NCBI RefSeq assembly: GCF_001570585.1
Contig: NZ_BBXF01000001.1
Location: forward strand, 239,421 to 303,420
Direction: 5' to 3'
DNA: 64,000 nucleotides
Source: Herbidospora daliensis
GTDB lineage: Bacteria > Actinomycetota > Actinomycetes > Streptosporangiales > Streptosporangiaceae
A program made the translations under genes and the position numbers. The notes under the pieces are model-generated. The model saw nothing but the letters and a program-made list of their open reading frames with translations, did not search any database and had not been told where the DNA came from. Positions 18,249 through 27,352 of the stretch are shown here, one piece after another. How positions within the stretch are numbered: the stretch's first letter is position 1; each line of letters opens with the position of its first letter.

Positions 18249-19961
18249 ATGTCACCTGGGAACAGGAAGCCGGACGCGGCCCGCCGGGCGTTCTCCGAGC
18301 GCGACGACGGCTCCTACGCGACGTCCCTGCGCGGGCTCGAGCTGCTGCGCGAGCCGCTGCTGAACAAGGGCACCGCGTTCACGGCGGAGGAGCGCGGCGA
18401 ACTGCTGCTCGACGGCCTGCTGCCGCCGGTGGTCGAATCGCTCGACCAGCAGGTGGCGCGCGTGTACGCGCAATACCGGGCGCAGCCGACCGACCTGCTC
18501 AAGAACGTCTATCTGGAGGCGCTGCGCGACCGGAACGAGACGCTCTACTACCGGCTGCTCGGCGACCACCTGCGCGAGATGCTCCCCATCGTCTACGACC
18601 CGACGGTGGCGCAGGCGATCGAGACGTACAGCCACGAATATCGCCGGCCCCGTGGGGTGTTCCTGTCGATCGACGACCCGGGCGGGATCGAGGGCGCCTT
18701 CGGCAACCTGGGGCTGGGCCCCGACGACGTCGACCTGATCGTCGCCTCCGACGCCGAGGAGATCCTCGGCATCGGCGACTGGGGCGTGGGCGGCGGCGCG
18801 GGCATCGCGGCCGGGAAGCTGGCCGTCTACACGGCGGCGGCGGGGGTCGACCCCGACCGCGTCATCCCGGTGGCGCTCGACGTCGGCACCGACAACGAGG
18901 GGCTGCTCAACGACCCCGCCTATGTGGGCAACCGGCATTCGCGGGTACGCGGGCGGCGCTACGACGACTTCGTCGACGCCTACGTGACGGCGGCGACCCG
19001 GATGTTCCCCGGAACGATGTTGCACTGGGAGGACTTCGGGCCGTCCAACGCCCGGCGGATCCTGGAGAGGTACACCGGCCGGATCTCCACCTTCAACGAC
19101 GACATGCAGGGCACCGGCGCGATCGTGCTGGCCGCCATGCTGAGCGCGGTGAAGGTGTCGGGGCTGCCGATGCGCGACCAGCGGATCGTCGTCTTCGGCG
19201 CGGGCACGGCCGGGATCGGCATCGCCGACCAGCTCCGCGACGCGATGGTCCGTGACGGCCTCGACGAGGAGGAGGCCGTGCGCCGGATCTGGCCGGTCGA
19301 CAAGCAGGGCCTGCTCACCGACGACATGTCGGGCCTGCGGGACTTCCAGGTCCCCTACGCCCGCCCGGCCGGCGAGGGCGGCGGCGGGCTCGAAGAGGTG
19401 GTGGCGCGGGTCAAGCCGACGATGCTGCTCGGCACGTCCACCGCCCACGGCGCGTTCACCGAGAAGATCGTCCGGACGATGGCCGCCGACGTCGAGCGGC
19501 CGGTCGTCTTCCCGATCTCCAACCCGACCGAGCGCATCGAGGCGATGCCGGCCGACCTGCTGCGCTGGACCGACGGCCGCGCGCTGGTCGCGACCGGGGT
19601 GCCGATCGACCCGATCACCCTGAACGGCGTCACCTACGTCGTCGGGCAGGCCAACAACGCGCTGCTCTACCCGGGCCTGGGGCTCGGCGTGATCGTGTCG
19701 CGGGCCCGGCGGGTCAGCAAGGGCATGCTCCAGGCCGCCGCCGAGGCGGTCGCCGGGCTGGTCGACCCGACCCTGCCGGGGGCGTCGCTGCTGCCGCAGG
19801 TCGACAACCTGCGCGAGATCTCCGCCACGGTCGCGGTCGCCGTCGCGAGGCAGGCCGAGCAGGAGCAGCTGGCCCGCACCACGCTGCGCGACCCGGTCCA
19901 GCAGGTGCAGGACACCATGTGGCACCCGCGTTACCGGCCGGTCCGGGCGAGGGAGCGGTGA
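18249..19961 (+). CDS. NAD-type malic enzyme
   Basis: A 570-aa oxaloacetate-decarboxylating malic enzyme that converts malate to pyruvate and CO2. Family motifs are visible: YDPTVAQAIETYSH, LVASD-like metal/substrate region (LIVASDAEEILG), FNDDMQGTGAI, the Rossmann motif VFGAGTAGIG, and PISNPTERIEA. The length fits the large bacterial/eukaryotic-type subgroup. ATG 18249 is preferred over ATG 18240 because GGGGG at 18234-18239 directly abuts the latter. Its TGA overlaps the fumarase ATG (TGATG), so the two genes form one translationally coupled unit covering fumarate to malate to pyruvate. Confidence 0.95.
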   Translation: MSPGNRKPDAARRAFSERDDGSYATSLRGLELLREPLLNKGTAFTAEERGELLLDGLLPPVVESLDQQVARVYAQYRAQPTDLLKNVYLEALRDRNETLYYRLLGDHLREMLPIVYDPTVAQAIETYSHEYRRPRGVFLSIDDPGGIEGAFGNLGLGPDDVDLIVASDAEEILGIGDWGVGGGAGIAAGKLAVYTAAAGVDPDRVIPVALDVGTDNEGLLNDPAYVGNRHSRVRGRRYDDFVDAYVTAATRMFPGTMLHWEDFGPSNARRILERYTGRISTFNDDMQGTGAIVLAAMLSAVKVSGLPMRDQRIVVFGAGTAGIGIADQLRDAMVRDGLDEEEAVRRIWPVDKQGLLTDDMSGLRDFQVPYARPAGEGGGGLEEVVARVKPTMLLGTSTAHGAFTEKIVRTMAADVERPVVFPISNPTERIEAMPADLLRWTDGRALVATGVPIDPITLNGVTYVVGQANNALLYPGLGLGVIVSRARRVSKGMLQAAAEAVAGLVDPTLPGASLLPQVDNLREISATVAVAVARQAEQEQLARTTLRDPVQQVQDTMWHPRYRPVRARER

Positions 19962-21367
19962 TGACGACGTACAAGGAGACCCGGACGGAGAGCGACTCGC
20001 TCGGCGAGATCCAGGTGCCGGCCGACCGGCTCTGGGGCGCGCAGACCCAGCGGTCGCTGATCCACTTCGACATCGGCGACGACCGCATGCCGAAGGCCGT
20101 CTACCACGCCTACGGCTACGTCAAGAAGGCCGCCGCGATCGTGAACGCCCGCGCGGGGCGGCTGCCGCAGTGGAAGGCCGACGCCATCGAGGAGGTCGCC
20201 GACGAGGTGATCGCCGGGAGACTCGACGAGGAGTTCCCCCTGTACGTCTGGCAGACCGGCTCCGGCACCCAGTCGAACATGAACGTCAACGAGGTGATCT
20301 CCAACCGGGCCATCCAGCTCCTCGGGGGCAGGCTGGGCACCAAGGACCCGATCCATCCCAACGACCACGTCAACATGGGCCAGTCGTCCAACGACACGTT
20401 CGTGACGGCGATGCACCTGGCCGCCGTGGAGGCGGTCGAGGGCGGCCTGCTCCCGGCGGTCCGCCGCCTGCGCGAGGCCGCCGCCGAGAAGAGCCGGCGG
20501 TGGGCCGACGTGGTCAAGATCGGCCGCACCCACCTGGAGGACGCGACCCCGCTGACGGTCGGCCAGGAGTGGTCGGGCTACGCCGCCCAGCTCGATGACG
20601 CCGCCGCCCACCTGGCGGCCACCGCGCGGGGCCTCTACCAGCTGGCGATCGGCGGCACCGCGGTCGGCACCGGCCTGAACGCGCCGCCGGGCTTCGCCGA
20701 GGAGGTCGCGGCCGAGATCGCCGAGCTGACCGGCCACCCGTTCACGGGCGCGGCCAACGCGTTCGCGGCGCAGGCGTCGTGCGACACGCTGGTGCGGGTG
20801 TCGGCGGCGATCAGGGCGCTGGCGGTGCCGCTGTTCAAGTTCGCCAACGACATGCGCTGGCTCGGCTCGGGCCCGCGCAGCGGCCTGCACGAGCTGATCC
20901 TGCCGTCGAACGAGCCGGGTTCCTCGATCATGCCGGGCAAGGTCAACCCGACGCAGGCCGAGGCGATGCTGATGGTCTGCATCCAGGTGATGGCCGACGA
21001 CTCGGCGGTCTCCGCGGCGGGCGCCGAGGGCAACTTCGAGCTGAACGCGTTCCGGCCGCTGATCATCAACAACGTGCTCCACTCGGCCCGCATCCTGACC
21101 GACATGATCGACCACTTCCGCAAGTTCCTCGTCGCCGACGCCCGGCTCGACACCGGGAAGCTGACGGAGAACGTGGAGCGCTCGATCATGATGGTGACCG
21201 CGCTGAGCCCGGTGATCGGCTACGACAGGGCCGCCGAGATCGCCCACCGGGCGCTCGACGAGGACCTGACCCTGAAGGAGGCGGCGCTGCGGTCGGGGGT
21301 CGACGAGGCGCTGTTCGACCGGGTGGTCGTGCCGGAACGGCTGACCCGTCCGGGCACGGCGGAATGA
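19961..21367 (+). CDS. fumC: Class II fumarase
   Basis: A 468-aa fumarate hydratase of the class II (iron-free) type. The superfamily signature GSSIMPGKVNPTQ is present, along with TGSGTQSNMNVNE and GRTHLEDATPL. It interconverts fumarate and malate and feeds the malic enzyme encoded just upstream. ATG 19961 shares one base with the upstream stop and has GGGAG 5 nt before it. An upstream in-frame start at 19919 would overlap the malic enzyme gene and is rejected. Confidence 0.97.
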   Translation: MTTYKETRTESDSLGEIQVPADRLWGAQTQRSLIHFDIGDDRMPKAVYHAYGYVKKAAAIVNARAGRLPQWKADAIEEVADEVIAGRLDEEFPLYVWQTGSGTQSNMNVNEVISNRAIQLLGGRLGTKDPIHPNDHVNMGQSSNDTFVTAMHLAAVEAVEGGLLPAVRRLREAAAEKSRRWADVVKIGRTHLEDATPLTVGQEWSGYAAQLDDAAAHLAATARGLYQLAIGGTAVGTGLNAPPGFAEEVAAEIAELTGHPFTGAANAFAAQASCDTLVRVSAAIRALAVPLFKFANDMRWLGSGPRSGLHELILPSNEPGSSIMPGKVNPTQAEAMLMVCIQVMADDSAVSAAGAEGNFELNAFRPLIINNVLHSARILTDMIDHFRKFLVADARLDTGKLTENVERSIMMVTALSPVIGYDRAAEIAHRALDEDLTLKEAALRSGVDEALFDRVVVPERLTRPGTAE

Positions 21368-21405
21368 ATGCATTCACGCCGGAGCTGGCCCGCGTCAGCC
21401 CGTTC

Positions 21406-21450
21406 TTGACAACCTCTGACTCCACACCGGATGTTAACGCTAACAACATC
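21406..21450 (+). promoter_or_regulatory. Promoter with overlapping LacI-type operator, GH5 gene
   Basis: TTGACA (21406-21411) is a consensus -35. With an 18-nt spacer the -10 would be GATGTT (21430-21435), which is weak. A palindrome covers that -10: arms GATGTT (21430-21435) and AACATC (21445-21450), with inner GTTA/TAAC. A repressor bound there would block transcription. The overlapping ACACCGGATGT (21424-21434) is one of the recurring 11-bp sites described in the findings. Confidence 0.6.
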
Positions 21451-21467
21451 TAGTGATGGGATCTTCC

Positions 21468-22934
21468 ATGGTGTCTAGCGCCCGCCGGTTACTGACCGCC
21501 GCCGCGGTGACCGTGCTCACCGCGGCGGCGGGCCTCGTCGTCTCCGCGCCGCCGGCCCAGGCCGCCACCAGCCAGTTCCGGGGCATGAACTGGGCCGTGC
21601 TGGGTGACAACTTCAGCACCGGCACGCTGGTCGTGCAGGGCCTGAGCCAGTCCGACAACAACACGACGGTCCGCGCCAAGGCCAACTCGATCTACGACAG
21701 CATGGAATACGTGATGGGCGTCAACACCGTCCGGTTGCCCATCAACACGCACACCGTGGCCAACACGACCTGGTGGAACTCCTACCGCGGCGCCATCGAC
21801 GCCGCCACCGAGCGCGGGTTCAAGGTCATCCTGGCCTACTGGGAGGACGGCGCCGCCTCCGGCGGCCGGATCACCAACCTCGCCGCCTGGAACTCGATGT
21901 GGTCCAGCGTGGTCGGCACGTACGGGTCGAACGGCAACGTCTACTTCGAGCCGATGAACGAGCCGCACGGCTACTCGTCGGCGGAGTGGCGCAACGTGGC
22001 GGCCAACTGGCTCGGCCAGCACACCGCGGCGCCGCCCGGCCGGGTGCTCATCGGCGGCACCGGCTTCAGCCAGGACCTGCGCGACATCTGCAACGACAGC
22101 CGCTTCAACGCGACGTTGTTGTCCTTCCACTATTACGCCTTCTTCTACAGCGCGATGACCTACGACGAGTTCCGCAGCCACATCCAGACGCGCCTGGGCA
22201 CCTGCGCCTCCCGCGCGGTCGCGACCGAGTACGGCGCGCCGATGGCCACCAACCTCAACTACGGCGACCCGAGCAGCACCGACAACTTCGTGCGCTACCT
22301 GCGGGCCATGGCCCAGGTCATGCGGGACAACCAGATGGGCGGCACCTACTGGCCCGCCCTCGGCGGCAAGGTGACCGCGGGCCTCGGCTACGACCACTAC
22401 TCGATGTTCGCCCTCACCGGCAGCGGCACCACCCTCCACCTGTCCACCCGCAACGGCCACGGCGCCAACCGGGTCCGGTACGGCTGGGGCGACGCGGTCA
22501 ACGACTCGCCCCCTCCGTCGGCGTACCGGATCGAGGCGCGCCACAGCGGCAAGGCCATGGACGTCCAGCAGCCGAACACCAGCAACGGCGCGCGCGTCGG
22601 CCAGTACACCTACGCCGGCAACGCGTGGCAGCAGTGGCAGTTCCAGGACGCCGGCAGCGGCTACTGGCGCATCGTCAGCCGCCACAGCGGCAAGTGCCTC
22701 GACGTGGTGAGCGCCTCCACGGCAGACGGCGCCGAGCTCGTCCAGTACACCTGCGGCAGCGGCAACAACCAGCAGTTCCAGATGATCAGCAACGGCGGCT
22801 ACTTCCAGCTCCGGGCCCGCCACAGCGGCAAGTGCGTGGACGTGCCGGCCTCGTCGACGGCCGACGGGGTGATCCTCAAGCAGTACACCTGCAACTCCGG
22901 CGCCAACCAGCAGTGGTTGCGCACGGGCGTCTAA
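21468..22934 (+). CDS. Secreted GH5-family glycosidase with ricin-type lectin domain
   Basis: A 488-aa secreted enzyme. Signal peptide about residues 1-34 (ends APPAQAATS). A TIM-barrel GH5-like catalytic domain (about 35-340) has the acid/base Glu in YFEPMNEPHG and the nucleophile Glu in AVATEYGAP. A C-terminal beta-trefoil CBM13 (about 355-488) has three repeats with CLDV/CVDV and QQWQF/QQFQM/QQWLR. The target is probably a beta-glucan or mannan; the exact substrate cannot be read. ATG 21468 is chosen for GGGA 7-8 nt upstream; GTG 21453 and ATG 21456 are in frame. Its stop overlaps the convergent SARP gene by 4 bp (CTAA). Confidence 0.9.
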   Translation: MVSSARRLLTAAAVTVLTAAAGLVVSAPPAQAATSQFRGMNWAVLGDNFSTGTLVVQGLSQSDNNTTVRAKANSIYDSMEYVMGVNTVRLPINTHTVANTTWWNSYRGAIDAATERGFKVILAYWEDGAASGGRITNLAAWNSMWSSVVGTYGSNGNVYFEPMNEPHGYSSAEWRNVAANWLGQHTAAPPGRVLIGGTGFSQDLRDICNDSRFNATLLSFHYYAFFYSAMTYDEFRSHIQTRLGTCASRAVATEYGAPMATNLNYGDPSSTDNFVRYLRAMAQVMRDNQMGGTYWPALGGKVTAGLGYDHYSMFALTGSGTTLHLSTRNGHGANRVRYGWGDAVNDSPPPSAYRIEARHSGKAMDVQQPNTSNGARVGQYTYAGNAWQQWQFQDAGSGYWRIVSRHSGKCLDVVSASTADGAELVQYTCGSGNNQQFQMISNGGYFQLRARHSGKCVDVPASSTADGVILKQYTCNSGANQQWLRTGV

Positions 22935-25672
22935 AGGAGGTCGACCGCCTCACCGGGTTCGAGGGCGGCTCCAGCCGCGAACCCGGCCCGGTAGGCGGCG
23001 TCGCCGGCCAGGTCGCGGGCCGCCCGCTCGCAGGCGGCGCGGGCCGCGCGCAGGTCGGCCGAGCCCATCTGGGGCTGGCCGTAGTCGCGCCAGATCTGGT
23101 GGCCGAGGCCGAGCAGGCGGGCGGCGCGCACGCCGTCGCCCGCCAGCACGGCGATCTGCGCCAGGGTGTCGGCGCAGTTGGCCATGCCGAAGCTGTCGCG
23201 CAGCAGGCGCCGGGCCCGGAACGACCCGGCGGCCAGGGCGGCGGCCTCGTCGAGGCGGCCGAGGGCGAGGGCGGCGTGGCTGCCGATGTAGTCGCCCCAT
23301 GAGCGGGTCCAGCGTTCGCCGAGCTCGTCGGTCAGCACGCGGTGCTCGGCGAGGGTCTGCTGCGCGCCGTGCGGGTCGCCGCCGTGCAGCTGGGCGAACG
23401 CGCGGGAGATGAGGAGCGTGAGCAGCCGGGCGGCCGGGCCGCCGGTCTCCCGGTGGCGGGCCACCGCCCGGCGGGTGGCCGACTCGGCGGCCTCGTGCTC
23501 GCCGGCCAGGGTCGCCGCGACCGCCTCCAGGTGCAGGGCGTAGACCAGCGCGTCGGTCGCCTCGGGGGTGCCCTCGCCGGAGGCGCGGGCCTCGACGGCG
23601 AGCCGGCGGGTGGCGGCCAGGTCGCCCTGGCCGACGGTGAGGTGCCCGCACGCCCACAGCGCCTTGGTGCGCTGCGGCGAGGGTCCCGGCGCGGCGGCCA
23701 GGGCGCGGTCGAGGTGGTGGCGGCCCTCGCGGAGCCGTCCGGAGGCGGCCCACAGCGGCCAGAGGGCGGCGGCGATCTCCAGCGCGTGCCCGGCCTCGCC
23801 CCAGGCCAGGCTCGATTCGAGCGCGACCCGCAGGTTGGCCTCCTCGGCGACGAGCCGGGCGCACCAGGCGGGCTGGTCGGGGCCGAACCACTCGGCCTCG
23901 AAGCGCAGGGCCAGCCGGAGGTAGTGGTCGCGGTGGGCGCGGGCGGCCCGTTCGCCGTCGTGGTCGCGCAGGCGTTCGCGGCCGAACGCGCGGATGGTGT
24001 CGAGCATGCGGTAGCGCCCGTCGGGCTCCCGGAGCACGATCGACTTGTCGACCAGCCCGGCGAGGGCGGCCCAGACGTCGCCGGTGCCGACGTGCTCGGC
24101 GGCGGGCAGGTCGAACGTGCCGGGGAAGACCGCCAGCCGGGCCCACAGGGCCTGTTCCGGTTCGGAGCAGAGCTGGTGGCTCCACTCGATGGCGGTGCGC
24201 AGCGTCTGGTGCCGGGCCTGGACGGTCCGGGTGCCGCCCAGCAGCGCGAACCGGGCGTCCACCCGTTCGAGCATCTCGGCGACCGTCATGACGCGCAGCC
24301 GTACGGCGGCCAGTTCGATCGCCAGCGGGATGCCGTCGAGGCGGTCGCAGAGCCGGGCGACCTGCTCGTGGCAGGCGGCGAGGTCGAACAGGCCGTCGAC
24401 GTCGGCGGCCCGTTCGGCGAAGAGGGCGGCGGCGTCGCCGGGGCCGGCCATCGGGCGCACGGCGTAGACGCGCTCCCCCGGCAGGGCCAGCGCCTCGCGG
24501 CTGGTGGCCAGCACCCGGACGTCCGGCGCGCCGCGCAGCAGCGACTCCACCAGGTGGGCGCACGCTTCGACGAGGTGCTCGCAGGTGTCCAGGACGAGCA
24601 GGGCCCGCCGGTCGGCCAGGTGGTCGCGCAGTTCGTCGGCGGGCGGCCGGGCGTTCTGGCCCGCCAGCCCGAGCGCGTCGCTGACGGTCTCGGCGACCAG
24701 GCCCGGGTCGGTCAGGCCCGACAGGTCCACCAGCCACACCCCGTCGGGAGTGCGGGGCAGCAGGTCACGGCCGACCTGGACGGCCAGCCGGGTCTTGCCG
24801 ACGCCGCCGACCCCGGTCAGGGTGACCAGCCGGGACTCCGCCAGCAGCCGGGCGACGTCGGCGGCCTCGGCCCGCCGTCCGACGAACGAGGTGGTGTCGG
24901 CGGGCAGGTTGCCCCGGGTGCGGGCCGGTGAACCGGGCCGCAGGGCCGGGTCGGCCTCGATGATGCGCTGTTGGAGCGCGGCCAGCGCCGGGCCCGGGTC
25001 GAGGCCGTGCTCGTCGGCGAGCCGGGCGCGCAGGTCGCGGAAGCTGTCGAGCGCCTCGGTGGGCCGCCCGGCGCGGTAGAGGGCCAGCATGTGGCATTCG
25101 CGCAGCCGCTCGCGCAGCGGGTGGGCCTCGACCAGCGGCCCGATCTCCCGGAGCGCGGCCTCGGTGTTGCCCAGGGCGAGCTCGGCCCGCGCGAGGTCCT
25201 CGACGGCGGTCAGCCGCTGGTCGTCCAGGCGGCTGCGGGCCGGTTCGACGAAGGCGCCGGACGCGTCGGCGAGGGCGGGCCCGCGCCACTCGGCCAGCGC
25301 GGCGCGCAGCGCGGGGGCCGCCTCCGCGGGCGGGAGGGTCCGGGCGTGTTCGGCCCGTTCCTCGAAGCGGGCCAGGTCGAGCGCGCCGGGCGGGACGGCG
25401 ACGGCGTACCCGGCCGGTCCGGCGACCAGCAGGTCCTCGGCGCCGAGGTCGCGGAGCATCACTCTGATGGCGTGCACCCCCGACTGGATCTGCTGCCGCG
25501 CGGTCGCGGGCGGGGCGCCGCCCCACAGTCCTTCGGCGATGGCCTCGGCGGAGGCCGGCCGCCCCCGGTTGAGCAGCAGCAGGGCCAGCAGCCCGCGCCG
25601 CTGCGACCGGAGCACGGAGACCCGGTGCCCGTCCCGCTCCGCCCCGATGGGGCCGAGCACCGAAAAGTGCAT
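22931..25672 (-). CDS. SARP/AfsR-like transcriptional regulator with NB-ARC and TPR
   Basis: A 913-aa regulator. An OmpR-like winged helix (MHFSVLGPIGAERDG) and bacterial transcriptional activation domain fill about residues 1-245, followed by an NB-ARC ATPase (Walker A GVGGVGKTRLA, LLVLDTCEHL) and a TPR-rich C-terminus (about 600-913). Such proteins often activate secondary-metabolite genes. This one is 10 kb from the peptide cluster, beside glycoside hydrolase genes, so its target is unclear. ATG 25672 starts at the conserved domain; GTG 25693 is seven codons earlier and neither has a clear ribosome site. Confidence 0.92.
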   Translation of the reverse strand: MHFSVLGPIGAERDGHRVSVLRSQRRGLLALLLLNRGRPASAEAIAEGLWGGAPPATARQQIQSGVHAIRVMLRDLGAEDLLVAGPAGYAVAVPPGALDLARFEERAEHARTLPPAEAAPALRAALAEWRGPALADASGAFVEPARSRLDDQRLTAVEDLARAELALGNTEAALREIGPLVEAHPLRERLRECHMLALYRAGRPTEALDSFRDLRARLADEHGLDPGPALAALQQRIIEADPALRPGSPARTRGNLPADTTSFVGRRAEAADVARLLAESRLVTLTGVGGVGKTRLAVQVGRDLLPRTPDGVWLVDLSGLTDPGLVAETVSDALGLAGQNARPPADELRDHLADRRALLVLDTCEHLVEACAHLVESLLRGAPDVRVLATSREALALPGERVYAVRPMAGPGDAAALFAERAADVDGLFDLAACHEQVARLCDRLDGIPLAIELAAVRLRVMTVAEMLERVDARFALLGGTRTVQARHQTLRTAIEWSHQLCSEPEQALWARLAVFPGTFDLPAAEHVGTGDVWAALAGLVDKSIVLREPDGRYRMLDTIRAFGRERLRDHDGERAARAHRDHYLRLALRFEAEWFGPDQPAWCARLVAEEANLRVALESSLAWGEAGHALEIAAALWPLWAASGRLREGRHHLDRALAAAPGPSPQRTKALWACGHLTVGQGDLAATRRLAVEARASGEGTPEATDALVYALHLEAVAATLAGEHEAAESATRRAVARHRETGGPAARLLTLLISRAFAQLHGGDPHGAQQTLAEHRVLTDELGERWTRSWGDYIGSHAALALGRLDEAAALAAGSFRARRLLRDSFGMANCADTLAQIAVLAGDGVRAARLLGLGHQIWRDYGQPQMGSADLRAARAACERAARDLAGDAAYRAGFAAGAALEPGEAVDLL

Positions 25673-25786
25673 GGATGCGCCGTCCGAGACCACTGTGGAG
25701 CAAATGTGTAGTGATCAGGTTAATGCGTGCATACAGCCGCTCGCGATGATCGTCCCGACCACCACGACTCTCACTGGGGGAACATC

Positions 25787-26197
25787 GTGCGCACCATCCT
25801 GACCAGGGCCCTCGCCGCCCTCGCCGCGACCGGCCTCGTCGTCGCCACCGCCGGGCCCGCCTCGGCCGCCACCTCCGAGATCAAGCTCCTGCAGGGCGGC
25901 ACCACGGCGGCCGTCGTCTGGTACAACTCCGGCACCCACAACATGTCCAAGGGCCGCAACTCCTTCACCCTGCGGGCGGAGGGCCGCGTCACCTCGGCGA
26001 CGGTCTACTACCGGACCAAGTGGTCGGAGGGCAAGGTCGCCCACCGGACCGTGACGACGTCCGGCGGCCGGGCGGCGGAGGTCAGCTTCAGCAGCAACCC
26101 GAACGACACCGACCGGCACTGGATCAGCTACTGGCTCTGCATGGTGTACTCCGGTACCACGCACTGCTCGGACCCCAGGACCGACTACGTCGACTAG
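25787..26197 (+). CDS. Small secreted protein of unknown function
   Basis: A 136-aa protein with a signal peptide (about residues 1-27, AGPASAATS) and a beta-rich mature part containing YWLCMVYSGTTHCSDP, whose two cysteines may pair. I do not recognise the family. GTG 25787 has GGGGG 6 nt upstream. Its promoter shares a 114-bp divergent region with the SARP gene. The stop overlaps the convergent ROK gene by four bases (CTAG). Confidence 0.78.
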   Translation: MRTILTRALAALAATGLVVATAGPASAATSEIKLLQGGTTAAVVWYNSGTHNMSKGRNSFTLRAEGRVTSATVYYRTKWSEGKVAHRTVTTSGGRAAEVSFSSNPNDTDRHWISYWLCMVYSGTTHCSDPRTDYVD

Positions 26198-27351
26198 CGG
26201 ATCCGCTCCAGGATCAGGGGGTCGTCGAGGACGCGGTCGACCACCGTGCCGGCCGCTCCTCGCGACGCCGCCTCGAAGCCCAGCTGCGAGGCCATGATCG
26301 TGCACCGCCCCCCGGCCACGGCCCGCCGTTCGAGCTCGGCCTGGGCCGGGGGGATCAGCCGTTCGGCCAGCCGGGCGAAGTAGCCGCCGACCACGATCGC
26401 GCGCGGGTTGAAGAGGTTCACCAGGATCGAGCCGCCCAGGCCCAGCCAGCGGCCCACCTCGGCCAGGGCGTCGAGGGTGCGGGCGTCGCCCGCCTCGGCG
26501 GCCGACGCGATCGAGTCGACGCGGGCGTCGGGGTTGGCCGAGGTCGCCCCGGCGGGGTCGAGCGCCGCCAGCCCGACCTTCGTCTCCCAGCATCCGGTCC
26601 GGCCGCAGCCGCACCGCGCGCCGTCGGGGTCCACGAGCAGGTGGCCCGTCTCCCCGGAGAAGCCGTCGGCGCCGCGCAGCAACCGGCCGTCGACGATGAT
26701 GCCGCCGCCCACCCCGACCTCGCCGGTCAGGTAGACCATGTCGGCGGTCCCGGCGGCCACGCCGCCCGCGTATTCGGCCAGGGCGGCCAGGTTCGCGTCG
26801 TTGCCGACCCCGACGGCCACGCCCAGTTCGGCGCCGAGCAGGTCGGCCAGCGGCACCTGCCGCCAGCCCAGGTTCGGCGCGAACGTCACCACGCCGCCGG
26901 AGACCAGCCCCGGCACGGCCACCACGACGCCCGCCAGCGAACCCATCTCGCCCGCCGCCCGGCGGGCCACCCGGACCAGTTCGGCCAGGCACGCCGACAG
27001 GCCCGCCCCGGCCGCGTCGAAGCCCTCACGGCAGGAGAACACGACGCGGCCGCCCAGGTCGGAGCCGTGGGCGGCCACGTAGTCGACGTTGATCTCCAGG
27101 CCGAGCGCCCCCACGCGGGAGCCGTCGAGGGCCACGTCACGCCGCGGCCGCCCGATGGCCCCCGTCATCGAGGTGCCCGCCTCCCGCACCAGGCCGAGCG
27201 ACATGAGCTCGGTCATCAGGGAGGAGACGGTGGCGCGGTGCAGACCGGTCGCCTCCACCACGTCCGCGCGGGAGCAGGTCCCGTGGTCGCGCAGGTGCCG
27301 GAGCACGCGGGACAGGTTGTCCCTGCGCAGGGTGGCGCGGCCGGTCGTCAC
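26194..27351 (-). CDS. ROK-family transcriptional repressor
   Basis: A 385-aa protein with an N-terminal winged helix (CSRADVVEATGLHRATVSSL) and a sugar-kinase-like ROK domain (GDGRLL-type region IIVDGRLLRGADGFSGETGH, zinc motif CGCGRTGCWE). ROK repressors release DNA when they bind a sugar ligand. It is the last gene of the operon that starts with L-fuconate dehydratase: its GTG start lies one base after the permease stop. It probably senses the imported sugar and represses its own operon and perhaps nearby hydrolases. Confidence 0.93.
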   Translation of the reverse strand: MTTGRATLRRDNLSRVLRHLRDHGTCSRADVVEATGLHRATVSSLMTELMSLGLVREAGTSMTGAIGRPRRDVALDGSRVGALGLEINVDYVAAHGSDLGGRVVFSCREGFDAAGAGLSACLAELVRVARRAAGEMGSLAGVVVAVPGLVSGGVVTFAPNLGWRQVPLADLLGAELGVAVGVGNDANLAALAEYAGGVAAGTADMVYLTGEVGVGGGIIVDGRLLRGADGFSGETGHLLVDPDGARCGCGRTGCWETKVGLAALDPAGATSANPDARVDSIASAAEAGDARTLDALAEVGRWLGLGGSILVNLFNPRAIVVGGYFARLAERLIPPAQAELERRAVAGGRCTIMASQLGFEAASRGAAGTVVDRVLDDPLILERIR

Positions 27352-27352
27352 G

